A DNA stretch of 64,000 nucleotides from Fervidobacterium nodosum Rt17-B1 (lineage in GTDB: Bacteria > Thermotogota > Thermotogae > Thermotogales > Fervidobacteriaceae): assembly GCF_000017545.1 (NCBI RefSeq), contig NC_009718.1:1116001-1180000 (forward strand). The letters are read 5' to 3'. Of the stretch, positions 1 to 7,409 are shown piece after piece. Within the stretch, counting starts at the first letter, position 1. Each line of letters starts with the position of its first letter. Both the position numbers and the translations under genes were made by a program. A model generated the notes under the pieces. It was not told the origin of the DNA. It saw only the letters and a program-made list of their open reading frames with translations, and did not search any database.

Positions 1-1
1 C

Positions 2-1546
2 ATATCGGCAGTGTGTAATTATCAAGACGTTATTCCAAATGAAATAGTAGAAATCAGAAAACTATTAGACATCAAAAGAGCGTACATTGGAATGCACTTT
101 CCAAGAAGTTCGTTCCATCAGAAATTGAGTCGAAAAAGACTTGCTTATGAAGAATTGTTGTTATTCCAGTTGGCACTCTTCATTTCAAGAAAAAATGTTG
201 AAAAGATCGGTGGTATTGCTAAACAACTTTCCGGTCAATTAGCCGAAAAATTTGTAAATTCACTGCCATTCAAACTCACAAACGCACAAATCAGAGCCCA
301 TAACGAAATTCGACAAGATTTGATGAGTCCAAATCCTATGAACAGACTTTTGCAAGGTGATGTTGGTAGTGGTAAAACATTAGTCGCGGAACTTGCGATA
401 ATAGATAATTACGAGGCAGGTTTCCAAAGTGCATTAATGGTTCCAACATCAATACTTGCGATTCAACACTATCAAAAAATATTTAACCACTTAACGAATT
501 TGGGAATACGTGTAGCGTTGCTAATTGGCTCCACGAGTCAAAAGGAAAAAGACAAGATTAAATTCGCGCTCAAAAATGGTGACCTTGATGTAATCATAGG
601 TACGCATGCGCTAATTCAAGAAGATGTACACTTTGCCAACCTTGGACTTGTAATTATCGATGAACAGCACAGATTTGGCGTTAAACAAAGAGAAGAATTG
701 ATATCAAAAGGTAAGGTTGTTGACACGCTAATAATGACGGCAACTCCTATCCCCCGCACACTTTCACTGACTTTATACGGTGACCTTGACGTGTCCATTA
801 TCGACGAAATGCCACCTGGAAGAAAAGAAATAAAAACATTTACGTTAAAACATACACGCGCGAAAGAAGTATACAAATTTGTCAAAGACCAAATCATCGA
901 AAACGGCGATCAAGCTTACATAGTATATCCACTAATCGAACAATCCGACCAAATAAACGCAAAGGCAGCTGAAGATATGTATGAAAAACTAAGCAAAGAA
1001 GCTTTTGCGGATATACCTATGGGGCTTTTGCATGGAAGGATGTCAGATTTTGAAAAAAACGAAGTTATGAGTAAATTTGTTAAGGGTGAAATAAAGATAT
1101 TGGTCTCAACATCCGTTATAGAAGTCGGGGTTGATGTGCCTAATGCAACAATAATGGTTATAGAAAATGCCGAAAGATTTGGACTCGCGCAATTACATCA
1201 ACTTCGTGGACGAGTTGGAAGAGGAAGCAAACAGAGCTATTGTTTCTTAATTGTAAGCGAAGCAGGTGAAGAAGCATGGGATAGATTACAGTTTTTTGCC
1301 AGTACAACAGATGGATTCAAAGTTGCGGAATACGACATGAGGCTTAGAGGACCTGGTGAATTCTTTGGAACACGTCAACATGGAATGATGGACTTTAAAG
1401 TAGCTGATCTGATTTCTGATTCAGAGTTAATAATGCTAGCAAGAGAAGACGCGAAATGGATAATTGAAAATCGAGCTGAAAGCAGTATAATAAAAAAGGT
1501 ATTTGAATTATACGGTGATAGAATCAAACTTTTAGATGTTGGATAA
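2..1546 (+). CDS. recG: ATP-dependent DNA helicase RecG, 3' part (5' end outside window)
   Basis: RecG unwinds branched DNA and drives regression of stalled replication forks. The open frame runs in from the window edge, so the N-terminal wedge/OB domain is missing. Visible superfamily 2 helicase motifs are Walker A GDVGSGKT (nt 356-379), the DEQH box followed by RFGVKQR (nt 659-691), TATPIPRT (motif III), and the C-terminal QLHQLRGRVGRG motif VI. The RecG-type GPGEFFGTRQHG segment lies near the C-terminus. About 515 codons are present; bacterial RecG is usually 680-800 residues. Any methionine or GTG near nt 11 is internal, not a start. The gcvH promoter overlaps the stop codon. Confidence 0.96.
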   Translation: MSAVCNYQDVIPNEIVEIRKLLDIKRAYIGMHFPRSSFHQKLSRKRLAYEELLLFQLALFISRKNVEKIGGIAKQLSGQLAEKFVNSLPFKLTNAQIRAHNEIRQDLMSPNPMNRLLQGDVGSGKTLVAELAIIDNYEAGFQSALMVPTSILAIQHYQKIFNHLTNLGIRVALLIGSTSQKEKDKIKFALKNGDLDVIIGTHALIQEDVHFANLGLVIIDEQHRFGVKQREELISKGKVVDTLIMTATPIPRTLSLTLYGDLDVSIIDEMPPGRKEIKTFTLKHTRAKEVYKFVKDQIIENGDQAYIVYPLIEQSDQINAKAAEDMYEKLSKEAFADIPMGLLHGRMSDFEKNEVMSKFVKGEIKILVSTSVIEVGVDVPNATIMVIENAERFGLAQLHQLRGRVGRGSKQSYCFLIVSEAGEEAWDRLQFFASTTDGFKVAEYDMRLRGPGEFFGTRQHGMMDFKVADLISDSELIMLAREDAKWIIENRAESSIIKKVFELYGDRIKLLDVG

Positions 1547-1567
1547 AGTTTTTCATTATGTTATAAT
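1539..1567 (+). promoter_or_regulatory. Probable promoter of gcvH
   Basis: TTGGAT (1539-1544), a 17-nt spacer, and TATAAT (1562-1567) preceded by TGT, giving an extended -10. It overlaps the recG stop codon and lies 42 nt before the gcvH start. Pattern match only. Confidence 0.6.
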
Positions 1568-1609
1568 AAGAAAAGAACTTCATTAAATTTATCAAGGAGG
1601 TATCGGGGT

Positions 1610-1972
1610 ATGAAAAAGTACGCAAAAACTCACGAATGGTTCGATACAGAAACAGGTTTGGTAGGAATTTCTAATCATGCTCAAGAACAACTTGGCGATA
1701 TCGTCTTTGTTGACCTCCCACAGGTGGGGAAAGAAGTTAAAAAAGGGGAAGTAATACTTTCATTGGAAAGCGTTAAAGCAGCAGGCGATGTGTACGCACC
1801 AGTTAGTGGAAAAATCGTTGAGGTAAACGAAAAAGTCAGCGCAACACCGGAGCTTGTTAACCAAGATCCAGAAGGTGAAGGTTGGCTTGTAAAAATCGAA
1901 CCAACTAACCCATCAGAAATTGAAGAACTTCTTACAGAAGAAGAGTACAAAAAAATATTAGAGGGGGAATAA
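1610..1972 (+). CDS. gcvH: Glycine cleavage system H protein
   Basis: A lipoyl carrier protein that shuttles the aminomethyl intermediate between the P, T and L proteins of the glycine cleavage system in the cytoplasm. The 120-residue length is typical. The lipoyl attachment motif ESVKAAGD is present with lysine at residue 56, and the N-terminal KTHEW and C-terminal GEGWLVKI blocks are family hallmarks. A strong AAGGAGG site lies upstream. No gcvP or gcvT is adjacent, so the rest of the system must be elsewhere. H protein can also act as a lipoate donor (family knowledge). Confidence 0.95.
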   Translation: MKKYAKTHEWFDTETGLVGISNHAQEQLGDIVFVDLPQVGKEVKKGEVILSLESVKAAGDVYAPVSGKIVEVNEKVSATPELVNQDPEGEGWLVKIEPTNPSEIEELLTEEEYKKILEGE

Positions 1973-1979
1973 TTTAAAG

Positions 1980-2417
1980 ATGACGAATATAAACGCTTAC
2001 TCCGTATTAATGTTCATAGCAAATATTGTACTTGCTGTTCCTTTGATATTAGCCGTTATCCAACAGTCTAAAGCTTCTATGAACATAGCAAACGTGGTAT
2101 CAGTAGTTTACATACTTATTTCAGTTGGATTTTTCTCTGGTGATTTTAAATCTTTCTTCTCAAAATTAGGGCTCTCAATATCACCTGTTGCCTACGTAAT
2201 AATAGCCATTTTAACCTTTATAATAGCTAGAGATTTTAGCGAGTTGAGAGTTAGAAATGGCATGAGAAAAGCTTTTGTATTAGGAATTATCATGGTGTTA
2301 ATTAACGTAATTGACTTTTTCACAGTTAAAAGTGCTGCGCTTATTCCTCTTTTATCACTAACCTGGGCATTTGTAATTTGCATTATAGTTGGTTTAATGA
2401 AGTGGAACATCGAATAA
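1980..2417 (+). CDS. Small integral membrane protein of unknown function
   Basis: 145 residues, nearly all hydrophobic, with four likely membrane helices (about residues 5-25, 35-52, 65-85 and 97-140, the last region probably split in two). The start lies 7 nt after the gcvH stop, and its ribosome binding site (GAGGGGG) overlaps the end of gcvH, so the two are probably co-transcribed. I see no motif that suggests a function. A clear terminator follows. The gene is real by spacing and hydrophobic periodicity, but the family is unknown to me. Confidence 0.7.
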   Translation: MTNINAYSVLMFIANIVLAVPLILAVIQQSKASMNIANVVSVVYILISVGFFSGDFKSFFSKLGLSISPVAYVIIAILTFIIARDFSELRVRNGMRKAFVLGIIMVLINVIDFFTVKSAALIPLLSLTWAFVICIIVGLMKWNIE

Positions 2418-2466
2418 ACTTTACAAATTAGAGATTAATAGCTAAAAATATCCGGATTGGTTTAAA

Positions 2467-2510
2467 AACAAGAGGTATCTTAAATAAGATGCCTCTTGTT
2501 TTTTATTTTT
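2467..2510 (+). terminator. Rho-independent terminator after gcvH and membrane gene
   Basis: A 15-bp stem (arms 2467-2481 and 2486-2500, one G-U pair) is followed by a T-rich tract. Confidence 0.9.
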
Positions 2511-2521
2511 AAAATTTATGG

Positions 2522-2527
2522 TATAAT
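2522..2527 (+). promoter_or_regulatory. Probable -10 box of the pyruvate kinase promoter
   Basis: TATAAT 46 nt before the pyk start. No convincing -35 at normal spacing, because that region is the T-tract of the preceding terminator. Confidence 0.5.
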
Positions 2528-2986
2528 TTTCAGGAAAAACAGAGATTAAATTTAATCAATGGAGGTGTATAAGATGCGCAAAACAAAAATCGTTGCTACC
2601 ATAGGTCCCGCCTGTGAACAAGAGGATAATATTGTTAAGCTCATTGAGTGTGGGGTTAACGTATTTCGCTTAAATTCTTCGCATGAAACCATAGAAATCC
2701 ACAGAGAAAGGATACATAGACTCAAAAAAATTAGAGAGAAAGGATACAATTTTGCTATACTTTTAGACTTGGCTGGTCCGAAAATTAGAACAGGAAAATT
2801 TGATAAAGAATACGTAACACTTGAAAATGGTAGCAATGTTGAAATCGTCTGTGGTGAGGAATTCGTCGGAAATGAGCAAAAATTTTGGATAAACTACGAC
2901 AAACTATACGAAGAAATAAAACCTTCTGAAAAAATCCTTATAAACGATGGTGCAATTGCGCTTACGGTGGAGGAAGTTATAAAAGA

Positions 2987-2994
2987 TAAAAAAA
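2987..2994 (+). repeat. Left target-site duplication of the ISL3 element
   Basis: TAAAAAAA, identical to 4478-4485 on the other side of the element. Eight bp is the usual ISL3 duplication length. Confidence 0.9.
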
Positions 2995-3022
2995 GGCTCT
3001 TTGTCAAGTAGTGGGGTGGGTA
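2995..3022 (+). repeat. Left terminal inverted repeat of ISL3 element
   Basis: Begins GGCTCTTTG and ends TGGGGTGGGTA; pairs with 4450-4477. Confidence 0.88.
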
Positions 3023-3042
3023 TTCTGAATGCCCACCTTTTT
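3015..3042 (+). terminator. Terminator-like hairpin at the left end of the IS
   Basis: GGTGGG (3015-3020) pairs with CCCACC (3032-3037), and the inner TATT/AATG pairing extends the stem to about 10 bp with a CTG loop. TTTTT follows at 3038-3042. It would stop pyk transcription entering the element. Confidence 0.75.
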
Positions 3043-3120
3043 AGCTTTTTCAAGCATACATTAAATGTTATTAATGTATATTATAGGCAATCAAATCTAA
3101 AAAAACTAATACCACTTTTG

Positions 3121-3142
3121 CCCACTCATATAGTGGGTTTTT
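3121..3142 (+). terminator. Second plus-strand terminator inside the IS
   Basis: CCCACT (3121-3126) and AGTGGG (3132-3137) form a stem with a CATAT loop, followed by TTTTT. It lies just beyond the 3' end of the transposase gene and is oriented against incoming pyk transcripts. Confidence 0.65.
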
Positions 3143-3162
3143 AAATATTCAACTTTTTCAAC

Positions 3163-4350
3163 TTATCTACCACAACTGTACAAAATCCTCTTCCTGAATC
3201 TTTCAAAATTCCTGTATCCAAATCCATTCCTCTTTAATACTTTTATCTTGTTGTTAAAACCCTCTGTCGTACTATTCGTATATGGAACATCAAATGCATT
3301 TACTATCTCAGAAAACCAGCTCCTAAAAACCTTTACACATCTCATAAATTCAGAAAGTCCACTTTGCTCTGCTCTCTCTATCCACTTTTTTAATACGAGT
3401 CTTGCTTCTTCAGAATTACTGCTCTTTAACACTCTCTTAAATTCTTCTTTGAGTTGATGGGCTTTCCTCAAATCTTGACTATACCAAAACATTACTTCTA
3501 ATTCTTCTCTTTGCTCAGGCTCAAGTTCTTCATAATTCTTCAATAACAACTTCCTACTCCTCTTAAAATATCTCCTCAAATTACTTCCTAATTCCTTTTG
3601 TACCCTTTTCCTCACATTTTCTAAAGCCCAATAAACGTATCGGGTAAAATGAAATTTGTCTATCACTATTTTAGCGTTTTTAAAATATGTTTTTGCTACC
3701 TCTACAAATGGTCTCCACATATCACAGATAAAATATTTTACTTTATCTCTACCTTTCAGCCTCTTAAAATACTCAATTAAAATATTTTGCTTTCTATCTT
3801 TCAAAATCTCGATTATTTGCCCTTTTACAGGATCTACAAATATACATTGATATTTTGCTCCACCTGCATTGCCTTTAAACTCGTCTACACATATTGCTTC
3901 AGAAGAAAACTCATCTACAGTTTGACCTGGATTTACTTTATCAAACAATCTCATAACTGTTGTCACTGAAACATTTGTGTATTTTGCTACCTCCTTCATA
4001 CTTGTTAAACTTCCAAGTTGACTTATAATATATGCTGCAAGTCTATTTGTCATCCTTTGAGATTTGCCTAAAAAACTTATGTGTTCAAAAAACTTCTTCC
4101 CACATGCTTTGCAGACATATCTTCTCTTTCTTATAATCAAATATGTTTTCTTGCCCATTATAGGTACGTCTTTTACCTTCTGTGTGTGATAATCATGTAC
4201 CTTACTTGTAATATTACCACATTTAGGACATTTGTGGGGCTTTTGTACCTGACTTATGTGAAGTTCTATTTCACTTTCATTCTCATTCATTTGGTGAAGA
4301 ATAATATCTTTCGATTTTAAAAGTTCAGTGATATAATTAGATTTGAGCAC
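3163..4350 (-). CDS. ISL3-family transposase
   Basis: A 395-residue DDE transposase that would move the surrounding element. An N-terminal zinc-binding region has CPKC (about residue 41) and CKAC (about residue 80), followed by a helix-turn-helix-like stretch. Candidate catalytic acidic residues are the Asp of AICVDEF, the Asp of FICDMW, and the Glu of STTEGFNNK, in the normal ISL3 order. The start is GTG (4348-4350). Its AGGAGG site lies about 12 nt upstream, slightly far. Both lie in or beside an arm of an inverted repeat. No frameshift or stop was seen, so the enzyme is probably active. Confidence 0.95.
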   Translation of the reverse strand: MLKSNYITELLKSKDIILHQMNENESEIELHISQVQKPHKCPKCGNITSKVHDYHTQKVKDVPIMGKKTYLIIRKRRYVCKACGKKFFEHISFLGKSQRMTNRLAAYIISQLGSLTSMKEVAKYTNVSVTTVMRLFDKVNPGQTVDEFSSEAICVDEFKGNAGGAKYQCIFVDPVKGQIIEILKDRKQNILIEYFKRLKGRDKVKYFICDMWRPFVEVAKTYFKNAKIVIDKFHFTRYVYWALENVRKRVQKELGSNLRRYFKRSRKLLLKNYEELEPEQREELEVMFWYSQDLRKAHQLKEEFKRVLKSSNSEEARLVLKKWIERAEQSGLSEFMRCVKVFRSWFSEIVNAFDVPYTNSTTEGFNNKIKVLKRNGFGYRNFERFRKRILYSCGR

Positions 4351-4433
4351 TTATTCTGGATGCCTCCTTTCTTTTTGAGTGTTTTTTTTGTCATAAAACA
4401 GTTTTTATTATAGCAGGCATTCAGAATAAGTGC
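4347..4433 (-). promoter_or_regulatory. Inverted repeat that could hide the transposase start, with an internal promoter in the loop
   Basis: Arms 4347-4364 and 4416-4433 are complementary at 17 of 18 positions with a 51-nt loop. One arm includes the GTG start and touches the AGGAGG site. An extended -10 (TGC plus TATAAT, minus strand, 4407-4415) sits in the loop, so transcripts starting there would lack the outer arm. Pairing is seen; the regulatory role is inferred. Confidence 0.6.
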
Positions 4434-4449
4434 TATATTTTTTCCTTTT

Positions 4450-4477
4450 TACCCACCCCAATATTTATTATAGAGCC
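4450..4477 (-). repeat. Right terminal inverted repeat of ISL3 element
   Basis: Read on the minus strand it begins GGCTCTATA and ends TGGGGTGGGTA; partner of 2995-3022. Confidence 0.88.
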
Positions 4478-4485
4478 TAAAAAAA
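4478..4485 (+). repeat. Right target-site duplication of the ISL3 element
   Basis: TAAAAAAA, identical to 2987-2994. Confidence 0.9.
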
Positions 4486-5523
4486 CAATTATCTGCAAAG
4501 TAGACCGTGGTGGGACAATTACACACAAGCGTGGAGTGAATTTACCAGGCGTAGATGTTTCTATACCATCGATAACAGATAAAGATAAAGAATTCATTAG
4601 ACTTGGTAACGAAGAAGCAATTGACTACTTCGCTCTCTCATTTGTCAGAAAAGCGAAAGATGTTAAAATGGCAAAGGAACTTACAGATATCCCTATCATA
4701 GCAAAAATTGAAACAGCTCAAGCATTAGACAATTTAGAGGAAATTGTCAGTGTCGCAGATGCTGTTATGGTTGCGCGGGGCGACTTGGGAGTAGAAATTC
4801 CAGTTTCTCAAGTACCGATTGCGCAAAAAAGGATAATTGAGATAGCAAGCCTCTACAAGAAACCGGTCATAACCGCAACCCAGATGCTTGAAAGCATGAT
4901 AAACAAACCAACCCCAACAAGAGCGGAAGTAACGGACATTTCAAATGCTATATTAGATGGTACCGATGCTATAATGCTTTCTGGAGAAACATCAATTGGA
5001 AAATACCCATGCGAAGCGGTAAGAGTTATGGACGAAGTTGCTAAGAATACTGAACAATATATGGAAGAATACGAAACATATAAATTCGACTGGTTAAAAG
5101 AATACTCTTCAAGTTTTGACTTAACAAGCGCAATTTCATATGCTGCCACAAATCTTGCAAAAAATGTAGAGGCAAAACTTATAATAATAGCTACAAATAC
5201 AGGGACAACAGCTATAAGCATTTCAAAGTACAAACCATCCATTCCTGTTATGGCAGCTACGAACAATTCAAAAACATTCCATAGACTATGCCTTACTTGG
5301 GGTGTAATACCTGTCATGTTAGAAGAAAAACTAACAACAGATGAGATGATTGAAAGTGTCGTAAACAAAGCCAAATCGCTTGGATTAGCAAAGAAAGATG
5401 ACAAAGTTATAATAGTAGCTGGTATACCGTGGGGTAAACCAGGAACAACAAATACAGTCCAAGTACAAACAATACTCTAAAACTCTATTTTAAAAATTTA
5501 ATATGAAATATACAATTACCCTC

Positions 5524-5551
5524 TTGAATTTAACAAGATAATTGGTATAAT
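5524..5551 (+). promoter_or_regulatory. Promoter of rpmB
   Basis: TTGAAT (5524-5529), 16-nt spacer, TATAAT (5546-5551) with an upstream TGG, an extended -10. Confidence 0.75.
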
Positions 5552-5557
5552 ATACGA

Positions 5558-5585
5558 GTGATGTTTTATCATCACACTATTTTTT
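5558..5585 (+). promoter_or_regulatory. Leader hairpin with T-tract before rpmB
   Basis: GTGATG and CATCAC form a perfect 6-bp stem with a 6-nt loop (5558-5575), followed by a T-run at 5580-5585. It lies at or just after the expected transcription start. It may be a weak attenuator or an RNA-stability element; the stem is short, so this is tentative. Confidence 0.3.
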
Positions 5586-5642
5586 CTTTAAGCATAAAAT
5601 AAAATATTAGAAACGGAAAATAAATAAAGGGAGGAATCAAAG

Positions 5643-5864
5643 ATGGCAAAATGTGAAATATGCGGAAAAGAACCAAGAGCTGGTAAAAACGTTAGCCACT
5701 CAAACAGACATACAAACAGATGGTTTAAGCCAAATGTTCAAAAAGTAAGGGTTCTTCTCGACGATGGAACAGTTAAAAGAATGAATGTCTGTACCAGCTG
5801 TTTAAAAGCAGGAAAAGTTAGAAGATACGTAAGCAAATCACAATCCGTAGCATTGGAGGCATAA
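5643..5864 (+). CDS. rpmB: 50S ribosomal protein L28
   Basis: A 73-residue ribosomal protein of the large subunit. It begins [11 protein letters not shown], has the [11 protein letters not shown] block, and contains two cysteine pairs (CEIC near residue 4, CTSC near residue 51), the zinc-binding form of L28. Upstream are a ribosome binding site (GGGAGGA), a strong promoter and a leader hairpin. A strong terminator follows 1 nt after the stop, so it is expressed alone. Confidence 0.97.
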   Translation: MAKCEICGKEPRAGKNVSHSNRHTNRWFKPNVQKVRVLLDDGTVKRMNVCTSCLKAGKVRRYVSKSQSVALEA

Positions 5865-5890
5865 AAAGCGGGGTTTTCCCCGCTTTTTTT
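5865..5890 (+). terminator. Terminator of rpmB
   Basis: The stem AAAGCGGGG/CCCCGCTTT with a short TTTT loop is followed by a T-run. Confidence 0.93.
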
Positions 5891-5895
5891 GAAGT

Positions 5896-6267
5896 ATGAT
5901 ATATAAAGTGAGAAAAACTTACAAATATTTCACTTTCGTTGTGTTATTAATTAGTTCACCTTTTGTGTTTTATCTTTTTTCCTTGCAACTTTCAACAATA
6001 GCAAATACTATAGTTACGATAAGTTACCTATGCCTTCTGCTGTTAACAGCAGAAGCTTTTTTCTTAAATATAAAAATTAATGGCGAATTCCTTGAATCTA
6101 TGTTTTTTAAAGTAAAGCTGAGTGATATAATAGATATAGAAAATGGCATTTTTTCCACAAAGATTAGGACTATGTGGAAAATGTATTATTTACCACCTAT
6201 GGAAAAGATAAATTTAAATCACAAGTCTCCTAAAATTAGAACTTTAAAAAGTGATAATCATTTTTAA
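5896..6267 (+). CDS. Hypothetical membrane protein, possibly truncated
   Basis: 123 residues. Two membrane helices (about residues 12-32 and 36-57) are followed by a soluble tail of about 65 residues. No ribosome binding site precedes ATG 5896, and the rpmB terminator ends only 5 nt upstream with no visible promoter. The tail (KVKLSDIIDIENGIF) faintly resembles the start of a bacterial PH-like domain, but it stops before a full domain would fit. It may be a decayed gene or start elsewhere. I do not recognise a function. Confidence 0.4.
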   Translation: MIYKVRKTYKYFTFVVLLISSPFVFYLFSLQLSTIANTIVTISYLCLLLLTAEAFFLNIKINGEFLESMFFKVKLSDIIDIENGIFSTKIRTMWKMYYLPPMEKINLNHKSPKIRTLKSDNHF

Positions 6268-6314
6268 GACGGAAGAATTACTCAAAATTGGAAAGATTGG
6301 ATAGGGGTGTTCTC

Positions 6315-7409
6315 ATGGAAAGCAGGAGGACTTATGCAGTTATAAATGTTAGAAATTATTTAGACAATCTAAGATTTTTTCAAACACACTGCGCGCCCGC
6401 AAAGGTGATGCCCGTCGTTAAAGCTAACGCGTACGGTCATGGGGCAGTTCAACTTGCAAAAGCTGCGCAAAAAATTGGCATTGATTACTTTGCCGTCGCA
6501 TTTTTAGAAGAAGCTATCGAGTTAAGAAAACACGGTATATCTAAAGATATACTCGTTTTCAATTACATTGAACCTGATTTACTTCACATCGCCATGGAAA
6601 ACAATATAACAATTACACTATATTCTTGGGAACAATTGTGGAAGTACACTAAATACGTATGGCGCCCAAAAGCACATATTAAAATAGATACCGGAATGAG
6701 AAGGTTAGGTGTTTATCCGGAAGAAGCCAAAGACTTCATTGAATCCGCGCGTAACGTCGGATTCGAAGTTGAGGGAGCCTATACACACTTTGCAGTAGCA
6801 GATAGCTTAGATGATGAGGATGTAAAATTTACACAGCAACAGGTAGAAAAATTCGCAAATTTGAATCTTGATGTTAAGATAAAGCATCTTTGCAACAGTG
6901 GAGCGTCTGTTTCAAAAATCGTTAACTGCTTTGATTATGTAAGAGTTGGAATTGCCAGTTATGGTCTTCAACCAAGTGATAGTGTTTACAGTGAGCAATT
7001 AAAACCTGTTCTCTCATGGAAAACGACAGTCTCACATGTGAAGACAATTCAACCTGGCGATTCCGTAAGTTACGGTAGGACTTTCAAAGCGTTCACTGAG
7101 ATGAGAATAGCAACAATTCCAGTAGGTTACGCCGATGGATATTGGCGTCATTTATCAAATAAAGGATATGTACTTATCCATGGTGAAAAATGTCCCATTA
7201 TTGGTAGGGTTTGCATGGACCAATTTATGGTTGACGTTACACATTTAGAAGACGTAAAAATTGGTGATGAGGTTATATTAATTGGTAAACAAGGCGATAA
7301 CATCATCACCGCTGAAGAGATTGCAAAACTTGTTGGAACAATAAATTACGAGGTTACATGCCGAATATCAGAGCGTGTACCACGAAAATATGAGGGGTTG
7401 GAATTGTGA
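6315..7409 (+). CDS. alr: Alanine racemase
   Basis: A PLP enzyme that converts L-alanine to D-alanine for peptidoglycan. The PLP lysine is K36 in VVKANAYGHG. The second catalytic base is the tyrosine of VSYGRTF, and the substrate-binding block VCMDQFMVD is near the C-terminus. The start is ATG 6315, 364 residues; the frame is open to 6288 but a GGGGTG site fits 6315. The stop overlaps the GTG start of the next gene by 4 nt, so translation is probably coupled. Confidence 0.95.
   Translation: MESRRTYAVINVRNYLDNLRFFQTHCAPAKVMPVVKANAYGHGAVQLAKAAQKIGIDYFAVAFLEEAIELRKHGISKDILVFNYIEPDLLHIAMENNITITLYSWEQLWKYTKYVWRPKAHIKIDTGMRRLGVYPEEAKDFIESARNVGFEVEGAYTHFAVADSLDDEDVKFTQQQVEKFANLNLDVKIKHLCNSGASVSKIVNCFDYVRVGIASYGLQPSDSVYSEQLKPVLSWKTTVSHVKTIQPGDSVSYGRTFKAFTEMRIATIPVGYADGYWRHLSNKGYVLIHGEKCPIIGRVCMDQFMVDVTHLEDVKIGDEVILIGKQGDNIITAEEIAKLVGTINYEVTCRISERVPRKYEGLEL

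Larger units (their letters stand above)
2995..4477. mobile_element. ISL3-family insertion sequence, 1483 bp, intact
   Basis: Bounded by 28-bp imperfect inverted repeats starting GGCTCT (2995-3022 and 4450-4477; 22 of 28 match, with an identical inner TGGGGTGGGTA block). It is flanked by a perfect 8-bp duplication and contains one full-length minus-strand transposase. The ends carry plus-strand terminators, and the transposase start carries a hairpin; both probably limit effects of outside transcription. Perfect duplication and an intact reading frame suggest recent transposition. No second copy lies in this window. Confidence 0.95.
2574..5480 (+). pseudogene. pyk: Pyruvate kinase interrupted by an ISL3-type element
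   Basis: Pyruvate kinase makes pyruvate and ATP from phosphoenolpyruvate and ADP in the last step of glycolysis. The 5' part (2574-2994) carries the TKIVATIGPA start and the LAGPKIRTG block. The 3' part (4478-5480) carries HKRGVNLPGVD, IAKIET, MVARGDLGVEIP and the ATQMLESM block. ATG 2574 is preferred over the ATG at 2559, because GGAGGTG at 2561 is the ribosome binding site. The IS plus one copy of its 8-bp duplication is 1491 nt (divisible by 3). Removing it restores one open frame of 471 residues, the normal family length. As sequenced, the first part ends at TAG 3009-3011 after about 140 native residues. The 3' part could only be made from an internal start such as GTG 4536, and it would lack the N-terminal substrate-site residues. 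Confidence 0.93.

Noticed and set aside
4853..5404. 183-codon minus-strand open frame
   Set aside because: Antisense shadow of the pyruvate kinase 3' part; no ribosome binding site and unnatural composition.
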